The translations under genes and the position numbers were made by a program. The notes below the pieces were generated by a model. The model saw only the letters and a program-made list of their open reading frames with translations. It was not told where the DNA came from and ran no database searches. 64,000 nucleotides of DNA, taken from JACVRW01 sp963808545 (GTDB lineage: Bacteria; Actinomycetota; Thermoleophilia; Solirubrobacterales; Thermoleophilaceae). Positions 7,304 to 15,270 of the stretch are shown one piece after another; the stretch's first letter is position 1; the number at the start of each line of letters is the position of its first letter. The DNA lies in the NCBI GenBank assembly GCA_963808545.1, contig CAWEGB010000011.1, forward strand, positions 372,001 to 436,000. The letters are read 5' to 3'.

Positions 7304-7501
7304 CTACGCCCGCTCGGCTGGCTCGGCAGGCCCCAGCGCGCCCGCCGCAGGTGTGTAGATGCTCTCGTGCCCGTCGTCCCAGCTGATGCGATAGCGAGGG
7401 GAAGGCGCCCCGTGCACCACCTCGTCTATGACACCGGTCCGAGGCGGCCGCTCGGTCGACTCGGTCTCAACCTGCACGCGATCTCCGGCCTTGAACTCCA
7501 T
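7304..7501 (-). CDS. DUF1918 domain protein
   Basis: A 65-residue protein consisting of one SH3-like small beta domain: FKAGDRVQVE, then RTGVIDEVVHG and PRYRISWDDGHESIYTPAAG. The WDDGHES motif near the C-terminus is the DUF1918 signature. Such proteins are common in actinobacteria and have no established role. ATG 7501 is preceded on its strand by AGGA. It is convergent with formate dehydrogenase across a 190-base gap in which I see no gene. Confidence 0.85.
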   Translation of the reverse strand: MEFKAGDRVQVETESTERPPRTGVIDEVVHGAPSPRYRISWDDGHESIYTPAAGALGPAEPAERA

Positions 7502-7612
7502 GTCCTCTGCTCCTGACTCGCCTCACGGAGGGTGATACCAGAAACCGTGTTCGCGTGAGGATCAGCAAGTGCAATCATCCGCTGCAGCCCCGACCCACTC
7601 GAGGTGGTGCAG

Positions 7613-7795
7613 ATGTGTCACGACTGGTGGATGCGCCGGGAGAGGTGGCGCGAGGAGCGCTTCGACGAGGAGCTCCGGTATCTGCTTGACGAACGCGAGC
7701 ACTTTGAGCCGCCGGCACCGGTCGTCGAGTACAACGGCGACGAGGAGCCGACGGACCCGGAGCGGCTCGGCGTCGAGGCCGGCACCCGCGTCTAA
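7613..7795 (+). CDS. Small Trp/Arg-rich hypothetical protein
   Basis: A 60-residue protein beginning MCHDWWMRRERWREERFDEE, a highly charged helical N-terminus followed by an acidic tail (YNGDEEPTDPERLG). GAGGTG precedes ATG 7613. Short proteins opening with a Cys-x-x-Trp-Trp pattern and an Arg/Glu helix are common in actinobacterial genomes with no known role; that resemblance is from memory and not tested. The next 335 bases hold no gene, only the palindrome at 7975-7994. Confidence 0.5.
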   Translation: MCHDWWMRRERWREERFDEELRYLLDEREHFEPPAPVVEYNGDEEPTDPERLGVEAGTRV

Positions 7796-7974
7796 CGCCG
7801 AAGGCCTGGGCGGGCGCGACGCCCTCGGCGGCGCCCGCTCGCCCCGGGGCGGCGAGACCGTCACGTATGCGGAAGCTGCGCGTCGGTGCGCCACGCCAAG
7901 AAGCGAGCGGCCGCTGTCGTTTCGCGCGACGAGCACCACCGGCTCCAAGTCCAAGTCCCCAAGCGCGCACACTT

Positions 7975-7994
7975 CTGATTTCCATGCAAAGCAG
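7975..7994. repeat. Palindromic repeat of the CTGCTTT/AAAGCAG family
   Basis: CTGATTTCCATGCAAAGCAG, one arm mismatch from the perfect form at 15714 and 18211, with the identical CCATGC loop. It lies in the gene-free 7796-8130 stretch. Confidence 0.55.
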
Positions 7995-8130
7995 TAGCCG
8001 ACTAACAGTCGCCAACTGGGCGACGACCTCGACCGCTCCATCGTCCACGCGACACCCGAGGAGTTCGACGACGCGGTGGTGCTCAGCTGCTTGGAGCTTG
8101 GCCACCCGGCAAACGCTAAACCGTGGCCGG

Positions 8131-8463
8131 CTAGCTGCGCCGCCCTCGATCGAGCAGGACGTCGGCAGCCGCGCCCTGGGCGTTGATCAGCACGTCCAGC
8201 TTGGCCTCGATGCGGGCAAGGGCCACGAGCATCCGATCGCTGTCTGAGACGAGCGCGTCGGGGTCGTAGAAGTCGGCTAGCGGGATCCCTAGGCGCTCGG
8301 CGAGCATCGCGAGGTTGTCGGCCCTCGGAACACTCCGACCTGTTTCCCACCGCACCCACTGCTGCTCCTTCAGGCCTACCTCCTCTGCGGCCCGTCGCTG
8401 TGAGTAGCCACGTTCGGCCCGCCACTCGCGCAGCCGTTGCCTCACCAGGGTCGGTGCGATCAT
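8131..8463 (-). CDS. XRE-family helix-turn-helix regulator
   Basis: A 110-residue DNA-binding protein. The Cro/CI-type helix-turn-helix spans about residues 8-62: RLREWRAERGYSQRRAAEEV, the recognition segment QQWVRWETGRSVPRADNL, and AMLAERLGIPLADFY. The C-terminal third is a helix that may dimerise. GAGGAGG lies at a good distance before ATG 8463 on its strand. It is followed by a gene-free stretch and preceded by the DUF2188 gene on the same strand 105 bases upstream. Its target is not apparent. Confidence 0.85.
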   Translation of the reverse strand: MIAPTLVRQRLREWRAERGYSQRRAAEEVGLKEQQWVRWETGRSVPRADNLAMLAERLGIPLADFYDPDALVSDSDRMLVALARIEAKLDVLINAQGAAADVLLDRGRRS

Positions 8464-8531
8464 CGTGTTCGTCCTCCTCGGAGCCGTTGTCCCGCCGATC
8501 TTGCCTCAGATGGCCAGAGGAGCGCGGAAGC

Positions 8532-8626
8532 GCCCGCAAGCCGTTCCGCGGACGCGGCGTTGATTGACTAAGGGGCGGCTGGCTGCGCCGCTGGGCGGTG
8601 CGCGCAGCTGTCGCCCCGCTGGCTAG
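8532..8626. repeat. Dispersed repeat, copy A (3' end of the DUF2188 gene)
   Basis: This segment, which includes the last codons and stop of the DUF2188 gene, matches 13558-13660 at roughly three bases in four by eye, stop codon aligned to stop codon (TAG 8568-8570 against TAA 13596-13598). It seems to be a duplicated gene end. Confidence 0.45.
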
Positions 8627-8834
8627 CCGGGAATGTCGCGCGGGTCGTTTCCGTGCGAATCTTCTCGCGGATACTGCCGTCCTGCGCATGGACGACTAGC
8701 TCGCTGGCCTGCTCTTCCGCGAGCTGACGCCCGTGCTTGATCGCCTCGTCCTGCGTGTCGTGGGTGGACCGCGCGTTTCCGTTGATCTCGCAGACCCACT
8801 GGTCGCCGGCTAGCACTACGTGAACATCGGGCAT
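8568..8834 (-). CDS. DUF2188 domain protein
   Basis: An 88-residue protein. The DUF2188 pattern is clear: HVVLAGDQWVCEINGNARST, HDTQDEAIKHGRQLAEEQAS, then ELVVHAQDGSIREKIRTE. The family is a small beta-beta-alpha fold with an invariant Gly-Trp pair replaced here by DQW, and with the closing HxxDGxI motif intact. Function is unknown. The C-terminal tail (RGDSCAHRPAAQPAAP) is outside the domain and is duplicated as a relic at 13.6 kb. It is followed at 105 bases by the XRE regulator on the same strand. Confidence 0.8.
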   Translation of the reverse strand: MPDVHVVLAGDQWVCEINGNARSTHDTQDEAIKHGRQLAEEQASELVVHAQDGSIREKIRTETTRATFPASQRGDSCAHRPAAQPAAP

Positions 8835-9089
8835 CGGTTGGCCCCCTTGGTCGCTTCCGGTGCCTCTACCTAGGAAGCAAACGAAGATGCTCGGGGCCGG
8901 CCCACGACGCGTCGGAGGAGGTCGCCGTGACTGCTATCGCTGTTCGTCCAAAGCAGCAGCCGGCCCGTCGACGGACTCGGTGTTGCTGTCACGCGAAAGC
9001 AGAAGTTCCCACCCGGACACCTGCCTGCGGAGCAGCCCGCGCCCACCGTGCTGTTGGCCCAGCAGAGCTGGTGCTGATGCGCCCGGCGG

Positions 9090-9300
9090 GCGGACACGTT
9101 GTCCGGGGGATATCTGCTGCGGTGGGATGGTGAGCGTGACCGTTCGCAGGTCCACGCGAAGCAACACAGCTCCCGGCCCCTCAGCGGCACCAAACGCCCG
9201 AGGCGGAACACCACCGCTCGCTCGTAACTCGCGCACGACCCTGACGCTGGCCAGGAACGTCCCGGCGACGACGAGGCCGACGACTGCTGCCGATAGATCA
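9090..9300 (-). pseudogene. N-terminal relic of a slipin/stomatin-like SPFH protein
   Basis: Pieces of the SPFH N-terminus are readable in the right order but in two alternating frames on the minus strand: GLVVAGTFLASVRVVR (the membrane hairpin, about 9241-9287), YERAVVFRLGRLVPLRG (about 9177-9232), then GPGAVLLRVDLRTVTLTIPP and PPDNVS (about 9090-9160). ERAVVFRLGRL and VDLRTVTL are diagnostic for slipins. The loop normally between GPG and VDLR is missing and nothing downstream remains. The 8835-9090 interval holds only degenerate palindromes near 8938 and 8985. Confidence 0.5.
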
Positions 9301-9912
9301 TGCGCGACCTCTCGTTCGGTTCTGCGAGCCCCATCGGCTTCGCGTCCGGCGGCCGTCCGCGCCTGTGACCGCCATCTCAACGCCGTGCGCGGCGGTGGTG
9401 TCCGGGAAGTGTGCCGGGTGCGAGCGGAAGTCGCGCAGCAGCCAGCCGCCGGCGAGGACCGCCAATGCAAAGAGCGCCAGCAGCAACACCGCCTCCCTGG
9501 GCTGGTGGTGACGAACGCCCTCGACGGCCAGGATCATGAGGCTCAACACGATCATCATCAGGGAGATCGCCCGGTGAAAGCGCCCGGCCTCCGAATGGGG
9601 CCACGGGTCCAGCGGCCGCACGATCTCGCGGCCGCCGTCGGAGTCCGTGCACGCATCCTTGCGCGGGCAGCCGTTGCATACATGGGCCTTCGCGCGGTAG
9701 CGCACGAGCCGGCGCTCGTGGTCGAACTCCTGAGGCCACAGGTGCTGGCCCTCCGGGCACTCCCAGTGATCAAGCGTCTCGTCAAATGTGAAGCCCGCAG
9801 TGCGGTAGCGCAGCGAGCGCCGATGCGTGTGGGCCGAAAGCCACTCGAGAATGAACGCCCCGAACGTGAGCAGGGCAGCGTATCCCGCCGCCAGCAGGAC
9901 CTCGGGGTTCAC
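9298..9912 (-). CDS. Cysteine-rich membrane protein coupled to NO reductase
   Basis: A 204-residue protein. Order: helix 1 (residues 5-27), a soluble domain with Cys52 (HWECPEGQHLWP), His77, Cys79, Cys82 and Cys88 (HVCNGCPRKDACTD), then two helices (about 116-132 and 140-160) and a polar tail. The spacing C-x26-C-x2-C-x5-C with GREI following resembles the zinc-ribbon region of IS1182-type transposases, but here it is embedded in a membrane protein with no catalytic core. Its ATG overlaps the stop of the NO reductase gene by four bases, so both are made from one transcript. I infer a metal-binding partner or assembly factor for the reductase; no function is established. Confidence 0.75.
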   Translation of the reverse strand: MNPEVLLAAGYAALLTFGAFILEWLSAHTHRRSLRYRTAGFTFDETLDHWECPEGQHLWPQEFDHERRLVRYRAKAHVCNGCPRKDACTDSDGGREIVRPLDPWPHSEAGRFHRAISLMMIVLSLMILAVEGVRHHQPREAVLLLALFALAVLAGGWLLRDFRSHPAHFPDTTAAHGVEMAVTGADGRRTRSRWGSQNRTRGRA

Positions 9913-12302
9913 GTAAACCTCGCCGCCGCGGCTTCCGCCTCGTCGAGCGTCTCGCCGCCCTCGGGTTGCTCGACCACGGTGAACAGGATGTCCTCCGGCT
10001 CGTCGAGCGTCACGCGCGTAACGGTATGGCGAATCCCGACGTAGGCGATGTAGAGCGCGGGCACGGCTCCACCGACGATGAAGATGACGTCACCCGGCAG
10101 CCGCAGCCACTCGATCAGCTTGTTGGTGTCGTTGGTCAGGAACTCGAGCTCGCGCGCCTCAAAGTAGCCGTGGTTCACGGACTCGTACAGCTGCAGGATG
10201 CCGAGCGGCAGCAGCGTCGCGAAGCACATCCACGCGAGCCCGATGTTGGCCGACCAGAACGAGACCTTCGCCCACCTGTCGGGCCACCTGTCCTCCGGGA
10301 TCAGGTAGCGGAGGCAGAACAGCGCGAGGCCGAGGGCGAGCATCCCGTACACGCCCATCATCGCGGCGTGGCCGTGGTTGGCCGTGAGCGCGGTTCCGAT
10401 CTCGTAGTAGGAGACGATCGGCAGGTTGATCAGGAAGCCGAAGATGCCGGCCCCGACGAAGTTCCAGAAACCGACCGCCACGAGAAACATCACCGCCCAA
10501 CGGTGCGGGAATGGCGTAGCCGATCTCGACTGCTGTGCCGACCCGAGCTGCAGGAACGACCACGCCTCGACGGTCAGGAATGTGAGCGGGATCACCTCCG
10601 CCGCGGAGAAGAAGGCGCCCAGCGCCATGTGCTCGGCCGGCTCCCCGGAGAAGTACAGGTGGTGCATCGTGCCCACCACGCCACCAACGGAGTAGAGAAT
10701 GATGTCGAGGAAGACCACCGCGAGCGCGACTCGCTCCCGAACCACCCCGAGCAGCACGAACATGTAGGCCACCATCACCGTCGTGAACAGCTCGAGGAAG
10801 TCCTCGACCCAGAGGTGCACCACCCAGAAGCGCCAGAACTCGGTCGTCGTGAAGTTGTCGCCGGTGCGCGCGAGCAGGCCTACCGCGTAGAAGGCCGGGA
10901 TCGCGCAGGCCGCCAGGAAGAACAGCCAGGGCATGTTGCCAGGGTGCTCGCCCTTCAGCCGCACTCGGAGGACGCGGTAGAGCATGAACACCCACACGAA
11001 CAGGCCGATCGAGAGCAGCACCTGCCAGAGCCGGGCCAGGTCCAGGTACTCGAAGCCCTGGAGCCCGAACCAGTTGGAGGCAGGGTCCTCGAGCACTCCG
11101 TGCACGCCGAGGAAGGACCCGACCAGCGTGCCGACCACCACGACGGCCAGCGCCCCCAGCAGCGCGAACGCGAGCTTGCCCTGATGCTTCGGCTCGCGCC
11201 GGGCGATCATCGGCGCCAGGAAGATGCCCGCGGCCACGAACGAGGTGGAGACCCAGAGGAGCGCGAGCTGGACGTGCCAGGTGCGCATCAGGTTGTACGG
11301 GAATATCTCGGCGAGGTCGAAGCCGAAGAAGCTGTCGATCTCGGTCCGGTAGTGCTGTGAGGCGGCCCCCACGAAGGTCTGAATCAAGAACAGGGCAGCC
11401 ATCACGAAGAAGAACCAGGCCGTGGCCCGCTGCGCCGGGGTCAGAGCCACCGCGCCGGGCGGACGGAACGAGAGCGTCGCCTGCTCGCGGCCGTGCCAGC
11501 CGAGTCTCCGGCCCCAGCGCCCGAACGCCGCGAACAGAAGGCCGATGCCCCCGAGCAGCGCGGTGAGCGACAGCACCGACCAGACGATCACGTTCGCGGT
11601 CGGTTTGTTGTCCACCCGTGGCTCCGGCGGCCAGTTGTTCGTGTACGAGTAGTTGTGACCGGGGCGGTTGGTCGCGCCGGCCCACGCGGTCCATGCGAAG
11701 AACGCCGTGAGTTGCTTCAGCTCCGTGCGGTCGGTTATGGCATCGGGGCGCAGGCCGTGTCGTGTGTCCGGGGCGGAGAAGAAACGGGTGTAGTGGCCGA
11801 CCAGGGTTCGGAACGCGACAGCCTGCGGCCGAGTCAGCGTGAGCGTCCCGGAGTCCTCGTCGTACCGGTTCGTCCGGAAGTCCTCGATAGTCCGGCGGCC
11901 GGCGGAGTCCGACTGCGCTCCACCGTAGGAGCGCTTGACCAGATTCGAAGCCCTACGCAGGTAGTCCGCGGTGAAGTCGGGGCCCAGGTACGCGCCGTGG
12001 CCGAACGCCGACCCGTACTCCATCAAGCCGTTGTGCAGGAACACCTGCTGGCCCTTGGAGACGTCCCTCCCCGTGTAGAGCACCCGGCCCTGCCCGTCCA
12101 TGACGCGCTCGGGCACCGGAGGCTGCTCCGTGTAGGTCCGATAGGCGAGCAGCCCGAGAATGAAGAACCCGACAAGAGTGACCAGGATCGCCGCCTGGAC
12201 CCAGCCCTTCGAGATCAGCAACTCACGTCGCTGATGCTCCACCACCACCCCCTCGTTCAGAGCTCTCGACGCGCCGAAGGCGCGGCGCATCGCCGCCGCC
12301 AA
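9909..12302 (-). CDS. norB: Quinol-dependent nitric oxide reductase (qNOR)
   Basis: A 797-residue haem-copper-superfamily enzyme that reduces 2 NO to N2O with quinol electrons. The long N-terminus after the first helix (ISKGWVQAAILVTLVGFF) holds the qNOR-specific periplasmic domain (RDVSKGQQVFLHNGLMEYGS, FTADYLRRAS). The core follows with about twelve helices and haem/FeB ligands in HLWVEDFLELF, GTMHHLYFSGEP and NHGHAAMMGVYGML. Length fits single-subunit qNOR and not cNorB. The likely start is one of the tandem GTG codons near 12242-12248 after GAGGGG (giving VEHQRRELL), with the ATG at 12302 as an alternative. It is the first gene of a pair with the cysteine-rich membrane protein. The 300 bases upstream hold no gene and no NO-regulator box that I can identify. 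Confidence 0.93.
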   Translation of the reverse strand: MAAAMRRAFGASRALNEGVVVEHQRRELLISKGWVQAAILVTLVGFFILGLLAYRTYTEQPPVPERVMDGQGRVLYTGRDVSKGQQVFLHNGLMEYGSAFGHGAYLGPDFTADYLRRASNLVKRSYGGAQSDSAGRRTIEDFRTNRYDEDSGTLTLTRPQAVAFRTLVGHYTRFFSAPDTRHGLRPDAITDRTELKQLTAFFAWTAWAGATNRPGHNYSYTNNWPPEPRVDNKPTANVIVWSVLSLTALLGGIGLLFAAFGRWGRRLGWHGREQATLSFRPPGAVALTPAQRATAWFFFVMAALFLIQTFVGAASQHYRTEIDSFFGFDLAEIFPYNLMRTWHVQLALLWVSTSFVAAGIFLAPMIARREPKHQGKLAFALLGALAVVVVGTLVGSFLGVHGVLEDPASNWFGLQGFEYLDLARLWQVLLSIGLFVWVFMLYRVLRVRLKGEHPGNMPWLFFLAACAIPAFYAVGLLARTGDNFTTTEFWRFWVVHLWVEDFLELFTTVMVAYMFVLLGVVRERVALAVVFLDIILYSVGGVVGTMHHLYFSGEPAEHMALGAFFSAAEVIPLTFLTVEAWSFLQLGSAQQSRSATPFPHRWAVMFLVAVGFWNFVGAGIFGFLINLPIVSYYEIGTALTANHGHAAMMGVYGMLALGLALFCLRYLIPEDRWPDRWAKVSFWSANIGLAWMCFATLLPLGILQLYESVNHGYFEARELEFLTNDTNKLIEWLRLPGDVIFIVGGAVPALYIAYVGIRHTVTRVTLDEPEDILFTVVEQPEGGETLDEAEAAAARFT

Positions 12303-12607
12303 ACTATCCGAACGGTCGGCAGAGGTACAGACGCGGTTCCCGCCGATCCGAGCGGACGGAACTCAGGCTGACTAGCTCAGGCCGCCAAGCGATATTGCTG
12401 GACGTTGGGAGCGTCGCTCGTAGGGACGAATCGGGCCACGGCAAGCACAGCCATTACGAAACCGCGACCCTCACCCAACCACTACGCCCGCCGCACGCCA
12501 CATGTCCTCTCTCAGCCTCGGTCCCCTGGCGAACGCTCTATGAAGAGCTTTGCCGCTCCCCTTTGCGCGAAGAGCGCACAGCCGTGTCGGTGATGGGCTC
12601 CGCTTTC

Positions 12608-12623
12608 GCTTTCCATGCGAAGC
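12608..12623. repeat. Short palindrome of the CTGCTTT/AAAGCAG family
   Basis: GCTTTCCATGCGAAGC, the core of the family with a shortened arm. It sits at the 5' edge of the GYPPL-module gene. Confidence 0.4.
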
Positions 12624-12959
12624 AACAGTCCGACCAGCGCTGTTTTGAGGGGCCCTGGACTGTTCGATCTAGGCTCTGCCAATGGCGAGGCGGAACTAAT
12701 CCGCCGCATCGAGAAGAACGTCGGCTACCCGCCGCTCTGCGAGGTGGGCGAGGTGCAGCGTCGGGAGTTCCACGAGGCGCTGCTCGAGGCCCGCACCTTC
12801 GAGGACCTGCCTGGGAAGTGGCAAGCCGCGATTCTCGGGGCTGAGGACAACCGGCCGAAGCTGCGCGTCGTCAGCGGCGACTCGCGAGCCGTCTTTGCCG
12901 TGGCGGGCTGCGGGGGGCGGCCAAGGTCGCCACCCCCGCGCCCCGCCGAAACGCGTTAG
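12615..12959 (+). CDS. Hypothetical protein with GYPPL/FEDLPG module
   Basis: A 114-residue frame whose core (about residues 30-86) reads RRIEKNVGYPPLCEVGEVQR, EFHEALLEARTFEDLPGKWQ and AAILGAEDNRPKLRVV. The same module occurs as a relic at 4328-4495 on the opposite strand, so it is under a common origin and probably was once selected as protein. The start is uncertain: ATG 12615 lies within the palindromic repeat, TTG 12645 is an alternative, and the residues before the core are low-complexity. Predicted mostly helical and soluble. I do not know the family. It may be intact or itself a decayed end of a longer protein. Confidence 0.45.
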   Translation: MRSNSPTSAVLRGPGLFDLGSANGEAELIRRIEKNVGYPPLCEVGEVQRREFHEALLEARTFEDLPGKWQAAILGAEDNRPKLRVVSGDSRAVFAVAGCGGRPRSPPPRPAETR

Positions 12960-13082
12960 TCGCAGCAAGCTTGCCGCGCCAGGTCGTCGGCCCTTCCGCT
13001 TGGCGACCGGCGGCGATGAGCAGTGTGTGCGAGCAGTCCCCGAGCCAGCTGCTCCGGGCTGCCCGTTCTAGGCTCGGCGATC

Positions 13083-13547
13083 ATGCGCGGGCCCGCGATC
13101 GCCCTTGGACTGATGCTTGTCAGGCTGTCTGCCGTGCCGCCTGCTACCACCGAGGCGGAGGTCCGTACGGCGGCATGCGTAAGACCCGCCGGTGTTTAGC
13201 AAATCGTGTTCGCCGCTCGCAAGTACCCGAACGTCCGTCGGCAGTTTAGGGGCGCGGTCCGGCGCGGGTGGCCCCGCCGGCTAGTGCTGAACCGGCGCGG
13301 GGCGGACGCCCGCCGCGAGCGGCTCCTGCGGGACATCCCGACTCGGGCCGGCTTCGACCGTGACGAGTACCCCCCAGCGGTCGGCCGAGGGCAGGGTCGA
13401 GGACTTGAGCGCGGCCGGCGGCCGCGTGGCTGGAAAGCCGACGTCCGCTTTGTTCCGAGCTCGGAGAACCGGTCGCATGGCGCGTCGCTCGGCGGCCAGC
13501 TTGAGCGGTTCTGCAACGGCACGCGGTTTCGCTACGCATTTCGGTGA
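13083..13547 (+). pseudogene. NucA/NucB-type secreted DNase, interrupted by an in-frame TAG
   Basis: From ATG 13083 the frame gives a weak signal peptide (MRGPAIALGLMLVRLSAVPP) and then meets TAG at 13197-13199. The same frame continues unbroken to TGA 13547 through the whole NucA/NucB domain: VFAARKYPNVRRQFRGA, RDEYPPAVGRG, then DVRFVPSSENRSHGASLGG and RFCNGTRFRYAF. The DEYPPA and ENRSHG blocks hold the residues used for metal-dependent DNA cleavage. Only one stop separates a complete secretion signal from a complete domain, so this is a recent nonsense pseudogene, a sequencing error, or readthrough. A GTG at 13206 could make an unsecreted domain. Confidence 0.65.
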
Positions 13548-13557
13548 GGACCTAGAG

Positions 13558-13660
13558 CCCGCCGCCAGCCGCTTTGCGGACCGGGCGTTGGTTGGTTAGG
13601 GGGCGGTTGGCGGCGCCGCTATGGGGAGTGTGACGGCGCGGCTGTCGCCCCACCGGCTAT
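13558..13660. repeat. Dispersed repeat, copy B (DUF2188 gene-end relic)
   Basis: Matches 8532-8626 over about 95 bases. Read on the minus strand it still encodes a similar tail (RWGDSRAVTLPIAAPPTAP then TAA) to that of the DUF2188 protein. Upstream on that strand no more of the domain remains. Confidence 0.45.
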
Positions 13661-13809
13661 CGCTGTCGTCCAACTCAGCACTGCCGCAGCGGGTCGTCCC
13701 GACTGCTGCTTCTGCCTCAATGCGGCACTCGCGTCGCCGGAGGCGCTCTACCACTTCCGGGCGAGACTTCCCGGTCCCCCTCGGCCGGCAGTGTCTCGAC
13801 AATGTGGGC

Positions 13810-14304
13810 ATGACATTTCGCATCCGCGAGACGACCCCCGGGGACTGGCCGGCGATCTGGCCGATCGTCCGTGAGGTCGTGGTCGCCGCGGACACGTTTG
13901 CGTACGACCCCGAGATGACCGAGGACGAGGGGCGGGCGCTGTGGATGGTCGCCTCCCCCGGGCGGACGACCGTCGCTGTCGACGGCACGGCCGTGTGCGG
14001 GACGGCGAACATGTACGCAAACCATGCCGGGCCGGGTGCGCATGTGGCGAGCGCAAGCTTCATGGTGGCCCCGGCTGCGCGGGGCCGCGGCGTAGGACGG
14101 GCGCTAGTGGAGGACGCACTGTCATGGGCGCGCGCCGCAGGTTTCAGAGCGATGCAGTTCAACGCGGTCGCCGAGACGAACGCGGCGGCGGTGGCGCTCT
14201 ACACCTCCCTCGGGTTCTCGATCGTCGGGACGGTGCCCGAAGCGTTCGACCACCCCGAGCACGGTCTCGTCGGGCTGCACATCATGCACCTCATGCTCCA
14301 ATGA
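13810..14304 (+). CDS. GNAT-family N-acetyltransferase
   Basis: A 164-residue acetyltransferase. The acetyl-CoA binding motif A is ASFMVAPAARGRGVGRALVE (the R-G-x-G-x-G/A loop is RGRGVG), followed by motif B with AMQFNAVAETNAAAVALYTS and GFSIVGTVP. The opening (RETTPGDWPAIWPIVREVV) resembles amino-acid or phosphinothricin-type N-acetyltransferases. ATG 13810 is chosen because domain homology begins at once; upstream in-frame sequence is low-complexity intergenic repeat DNA. It stands alone, flanked by repeat copies on both sides (13558-13660 and 14351-14409). The substrate is unknown. Confidence 0.85.
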   Translation: MTFRIRETTPGDWPAIWPIVREVVVAADTFAYDPEMTEDEGRALWMVASPGRTTVAVDGTAVCGTANMYANHAGPGAHVASASFMVAPAARGRGVGRALVEDALSWARAAGFRAMQFNAVAETNAAAVALYTSLGFSIVGTVPEAFDHPEHGLVGLHIMHLMLQ

Positions 14305-14350
14305 GGAGCGTTGTCGTCCGGCGGCGCCACCGCACCGGACGCGGTGCTCC

Positions 14351-14409
14351 TTTCGCCTGCTTGCACAAGTCCAGGTCGCGGTGAGCCGAGTGCTGGTTCC
14401 ATGCAAAGC
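14351..14409. repeat. Partial copy of the long intergenic repeat
   Basis: About 60 bases similar (roughly 85 percent by eye) to 18169-18228, ending in TTCCATGCAAAGC, the palindrome core. It occupies part of the gene-free 14305-14658 interval; nothing else is recognisable there. Confidence 0.5.
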
Positions 14410-14658
14410 GACCGGTTTGTCTGGCGTCTTGGCGCTGCCGGTCGTCCCCGCTGCTCCAGAGATGCGCTTGTCGGTCGGCGCAAACCTGGCGGATCGCGTA
14501 GCGCGTCGCGCTGCAGGGTGAGGCGGCTCCTGGTCCGCCCAACATTTTCACCGCGAACGACAAGACTCAAGATATGCACCGCGCGCGACAGGCCAAGTGC
14601 CCGGAGACGCAGCGACCAGTGGGGGAGGTGCGGCTGGTCGGCTCGGCGGGAGATCCGC

Positions 14659-15270
14659 CTAGGGTTTGGCAACCGTCTTTGCTGCCTTTGCCGCCTTGGT
14701 GGGCTCCCCGTCCTCGCCGCCGTTGCGGCGGTCCGAGCGTGCGCTGGACTTGTGCTTTTCGATCGTAGAAGCGAGCTCGCCCCGCAGGCGCTCCAGCTCT
14801 CGCAGCGCCCCATCGCGGCGGGCGTCCAGTTCGCCGATCAGCGCTTCGATCTGCGCCCGACGCCGCTCCCCTTCCTCGGCGATCCGCTTCGCTTGCGCGC
14901 TGGCGGTCTCGCCGGTCTGGCGCGCGTCTTGGTCGGCCTTCTGCCGCACCTTCTTCGCATACTCGTCGCCGGCTCGCCGAGCCTCGAGCGACGCCGCCTC
15001 CGCCTCGGAGCGCAGCTCCGCGCACTCCTTCTCCGTTCGGCGGCGCATCTGCTCGGACTCGTTCTCGGTCGTGAGCAGGATCTGCGCGGTCGACTTGCCC
15101 GCCAGTTCGAGCTTGCGCTTAACCGCCGCGCCACCGAGATCCTTCACTGCGTCCGTCTCGAGCCAGTCGAGCAAGGTCCCGAGGAACTTGTCGACCTCGT
15201 GTCGGTCGTAGCCGCGGCGAGCAGGCGTGAAGCCCTCAACACGGAGCCGCTCGATCTCCTCCAAATCCAT
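14659..15270 (-). CDS. DivIVA-domain coiled-coil protein
   Basis: A 203-residue protein. The N-terminus (MDLEEIERLRVEGFTPARRG, then YDRHEVDKFLGTLLDWL) matches the DivIVA membrane-curvature motif, with the RGYDRHEVDKFL core. Residues about 60-180 form a long charged coiled coil (EQMRRRTEKECAELRSEAEA), and the tail is Lys/Ala-rich. DivIVA-type proteins gather at poles or septa and organise growth or secretion partners; the coil suggests oligomers. ATG 15270 follows a purine-rich GGGGGGA site. An in-frame start 36 bases upstream is possible but adds only a low-complexity leader. It is a single gene, unlikely to be the main DivIVA because it is far from cell-division genes. Confidence 0.75.
   Translation of the reverse strand: MDLEEIERLRVEGFTPARRGYDRHEVDKFLGTLLDWLETDAVKDLGGAAVKRKLELAGKSTAQILLTTENESEQMRRRTEKECAELRSEAEAASLEARRAGDEYAKKVRQKADQDARQTGETASAQAKRIAEEGERRRAQIEALIGELDARRDGALRELERLRGELASTIEKHKSSARSDRRNGGEDGEPTKAAKAAKTVAKP

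Noticed and set aside
9966..11360. Plus-strand 464-residue open frame antisense to the NO reductase
   Set aside because: Low-complexity Glu/Arg/Pro-rich translation, without a ribosome site, opposite a gene with full family motifs.
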